Origin: Neobacillus mesonae | Lineage (GTDB): Bacteria; Bacillota; Bacilli; Bacillales; Cytobacillaceae | Assembly: GCF_023715155.1 (NCBI RefSeq) | Contig: NZ_JAMBNQ010000024.1 | Location: 1-64,000, forward strand | Direction: 5' to 3' | DNA length: 64,000 bases | In this document: positions 62,880-64,000 of the stretch, in pieces | Layout: each line of letters begins with the position of its first letter | Position numbering within the stretch: the first letter of the stretch is position 1 | The notes under the pieces: model-generated | Told to the model about the DNA's origin: nothing | The model's input: only the letters and a program-made list of their open reading frames with translations | The model's database searches: none | Program-made: the position numbers and the translations under genes

Positions 62880-64000
62880 GTGAGAAACTGTGACATTCTC
62901 GTGATTGGCGGAGGGATCATTGGCTGTGCTATAGCTTACTATGCTTCTAAGTCCGGCAGGGATGTGACGATGATCGAAAAAGGGGAATTTGTCAGCGGTA
63001 CATCCTCACGCTGTGATGGAAATATTTTGGCGATCGATAAAGATCCCGGCTTCGACAGCCAGATGTCGCTGGTCAGCCAGCAGTTAGTTGATGATTTAAG
63101 CAGGGAGCTGGGGCATTCTTTTGAATACCGTGCACCTGGCAGTATCCTTGTTTGCGAAACGGACGAGGAGATGGAAGCAGCGAAGAAATGGGTTGATCGT
63201 CAAAAAGCAGCCGGTCTGCAATTTAGAATGCTTGATCGGGCGGATATAAAAGAGGAGTCGCCATACTTTGCGGATGACCTGTTAGGAGGATTGGAATGTG
63301 CGACGGATTCTACCGTGAACCCCTACCTCTTAGCTTTTTCCTTATTGGAAGATGCAAAAAAATACGGTGCTAAAGCATTTAAGCAAACGGAAGTAAGAGA
63401 GATTAAAAGGGAACACGGGTCATTTATTGTACATACGTCTAATGGAGAATTTACCGCCAAACATGTTGTAAATGCAGCTGGGGTTTGGGCGCCGCGGATC
63501 GGTGAAATGGTAAATCTCTCAATTCCGATTAAACCGAGAAAAGGTCATATTATTGTTGCCTCAAGGCAGCAGCATGTCGGCCGCCGGAAAGTAATGGAAT
63601 TCGGTTACCTCATTTCCAAATTCGGGGGAGTGCGTCAGGTTGATCCATTGACTGAAAAATATGGGGTGGCCCTTGTTTTTGAACCGACAGAGAGCCAAAA
63701 CTTCTTAATTGGTTCCAGCCGTGAGTTTGTCGGTTTTAATACTAAAGTAAACAACGAAATCATCAGATGTATCGCAAACCGCGCTATCCGCTTTTATCCA
63801 AAAATGGCAGATATGATGGTGATTCGCTCTTATGCAGGTTTAAGACCTTGGACGGAAGACCACTTGCCAATTATCTCAAGGGTGGAGGAGATTCCAAATT
63901 TCTATATAGCGGCCGGTCATGAGGGCGATGGAATCAGTCTTGCGGCGGTTACTGGAAAGGTAATTGAAGAACTAATTAATGAAAAAGAAACTTGTATTCC
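62880..64000 (+). CDS. DadA/HcnC-like FAD-dependent oxidoreductase (partial, runs off the window)
   Basis: GTG start behind AAAGGGGGAAGAGG; 373 codons to the window end. ILVIGGGIIGCAIAYYASKSGRDVTMIEKG is the FAD Rossmann motif; the D-amino-acid-oxidase-type fold continues with AAGVWAPRIGEM, IKPRKGHIIV and RPWTEDHLPIIS, with the GHEGDGISLAAVTGK flavin-binding end. Beta subunit of an HcnABC-like complex, or a DadA/glycine-oxidase. Hydroxyproline or opine catabolism is plausible (inference). Confidence 0.9.
   Translation, partial: MRNCDILVIGGGIIGCAIAYYASKSGRDVTMIEKGEFVSGTSSRCDGNILAIDKDPGFDSQMSLVSQQLVDDLSRELGHSFEYRAPGSILVCETDEEMEAAKKWVDRQKAAGLQFRMLDRADIKEESPYFADDLLGGLECATDSTVNPYLLAFSLLEDAKKYGAKAFKQTEVREIKREHGSFIVHTSNGEFTAKHVVNAAGVWAPRIGEMVNLSIPIKPRKGHIIVASRQQHVGRRKVMEFGYLISKFGGVRQVDPLTEKYGVALVFEPTESQNFLIGSSREFVGFNTKVNNEIIRCIANRAIRFYPKMADMMVIRSYAGLRPWTEDHLPIISRVEEIPNFYIAAGHEGDGISLAAVTGKVIEELINEKETCI

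Overview
The window looks like a chromosome segment of a low-GC, spore-forming Bacillaceae (Bacillus sensu lato; a Neobacillus- or Mesobacillus-like species is a guess). The reasons are gene order resembling the Bacillus subtilis ydi region (an rRNA operon end and tRNAs, then tsaE-tsaB-rimI-tsaD, a convergent ABC-F gene, moaC, rex, ydiK-ydiL, groES-groEL), AGGAGG-type ribosome binding sites, a CIRCE operator, PhoP-type boxes and sporulation-type small proteins.

Region 1 (1-13126) is core: the 23S 3' end, 5S, tRNA-fMet and tRNA-Asp; the t6A tRNA-modification operon; a convergent gap (3595-4124) holding a DnaA-box cluster plus six AAACAAACGTTT-type palindromes; ABC-F, moaC and rex; a MerR-like gene with two bactofilins; ydiL-ydiK; and groES-groEL, split by a repeat element.

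Region 2 (13127-about 22600) is accessory DNA beside the 3' end of groEL. Two decayed tyrosine-integrase tails in direct-repeat context bracket an M20 peptidase gene and a GC-richer gene for an unusual B-lectin / papain-like peptidase / MIR-domain fusion. Two small membrane proteins, a MITE-like repeat, an MFS exporter and a TPR protein follow.

Region 3 (22600-38000) has a phosphate-scavenging theme: a ugp-type importer with a GDPD, and a secreted phosphoesterase, each preceded by PhoP-like boxes. Between them lie decaying sequences (a MITE copy, a TPR-gene fragment, a class D beta-lactamase/blaI wreck) and a RacA-like gene followed by two decayed copies, each headed by the palindrome TATCGCCGGGCGATA or a near match. 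An RND pump follows.

Region 4 (38000-54900) carries a DsbA-like/TetR divergent pair, an amidase, an aldehyde dehydrogenase pseudogene, two tandem UV-damage endonucleases, a spermidine/putrescine-type ABC importer followed by adenine deaminase and a second deaminase-type amidohydrolase, a small Cys protein, a GNAT and a MocR regulator.

Region 5 (54900-64000) has a von Willebrand lipoprotein gene interrupted by an in-frame amber codon, a 14-unit tandem array with a 52-53 bp period, small sporulation/membrane proteins, a MerR regulator, and a sigma-54-controlled cluster for a HcnABC-like (opine/D-hydroxyproline type) flavin dehydrogenase, with sigma-54 promoters facing both ways around its own activator.
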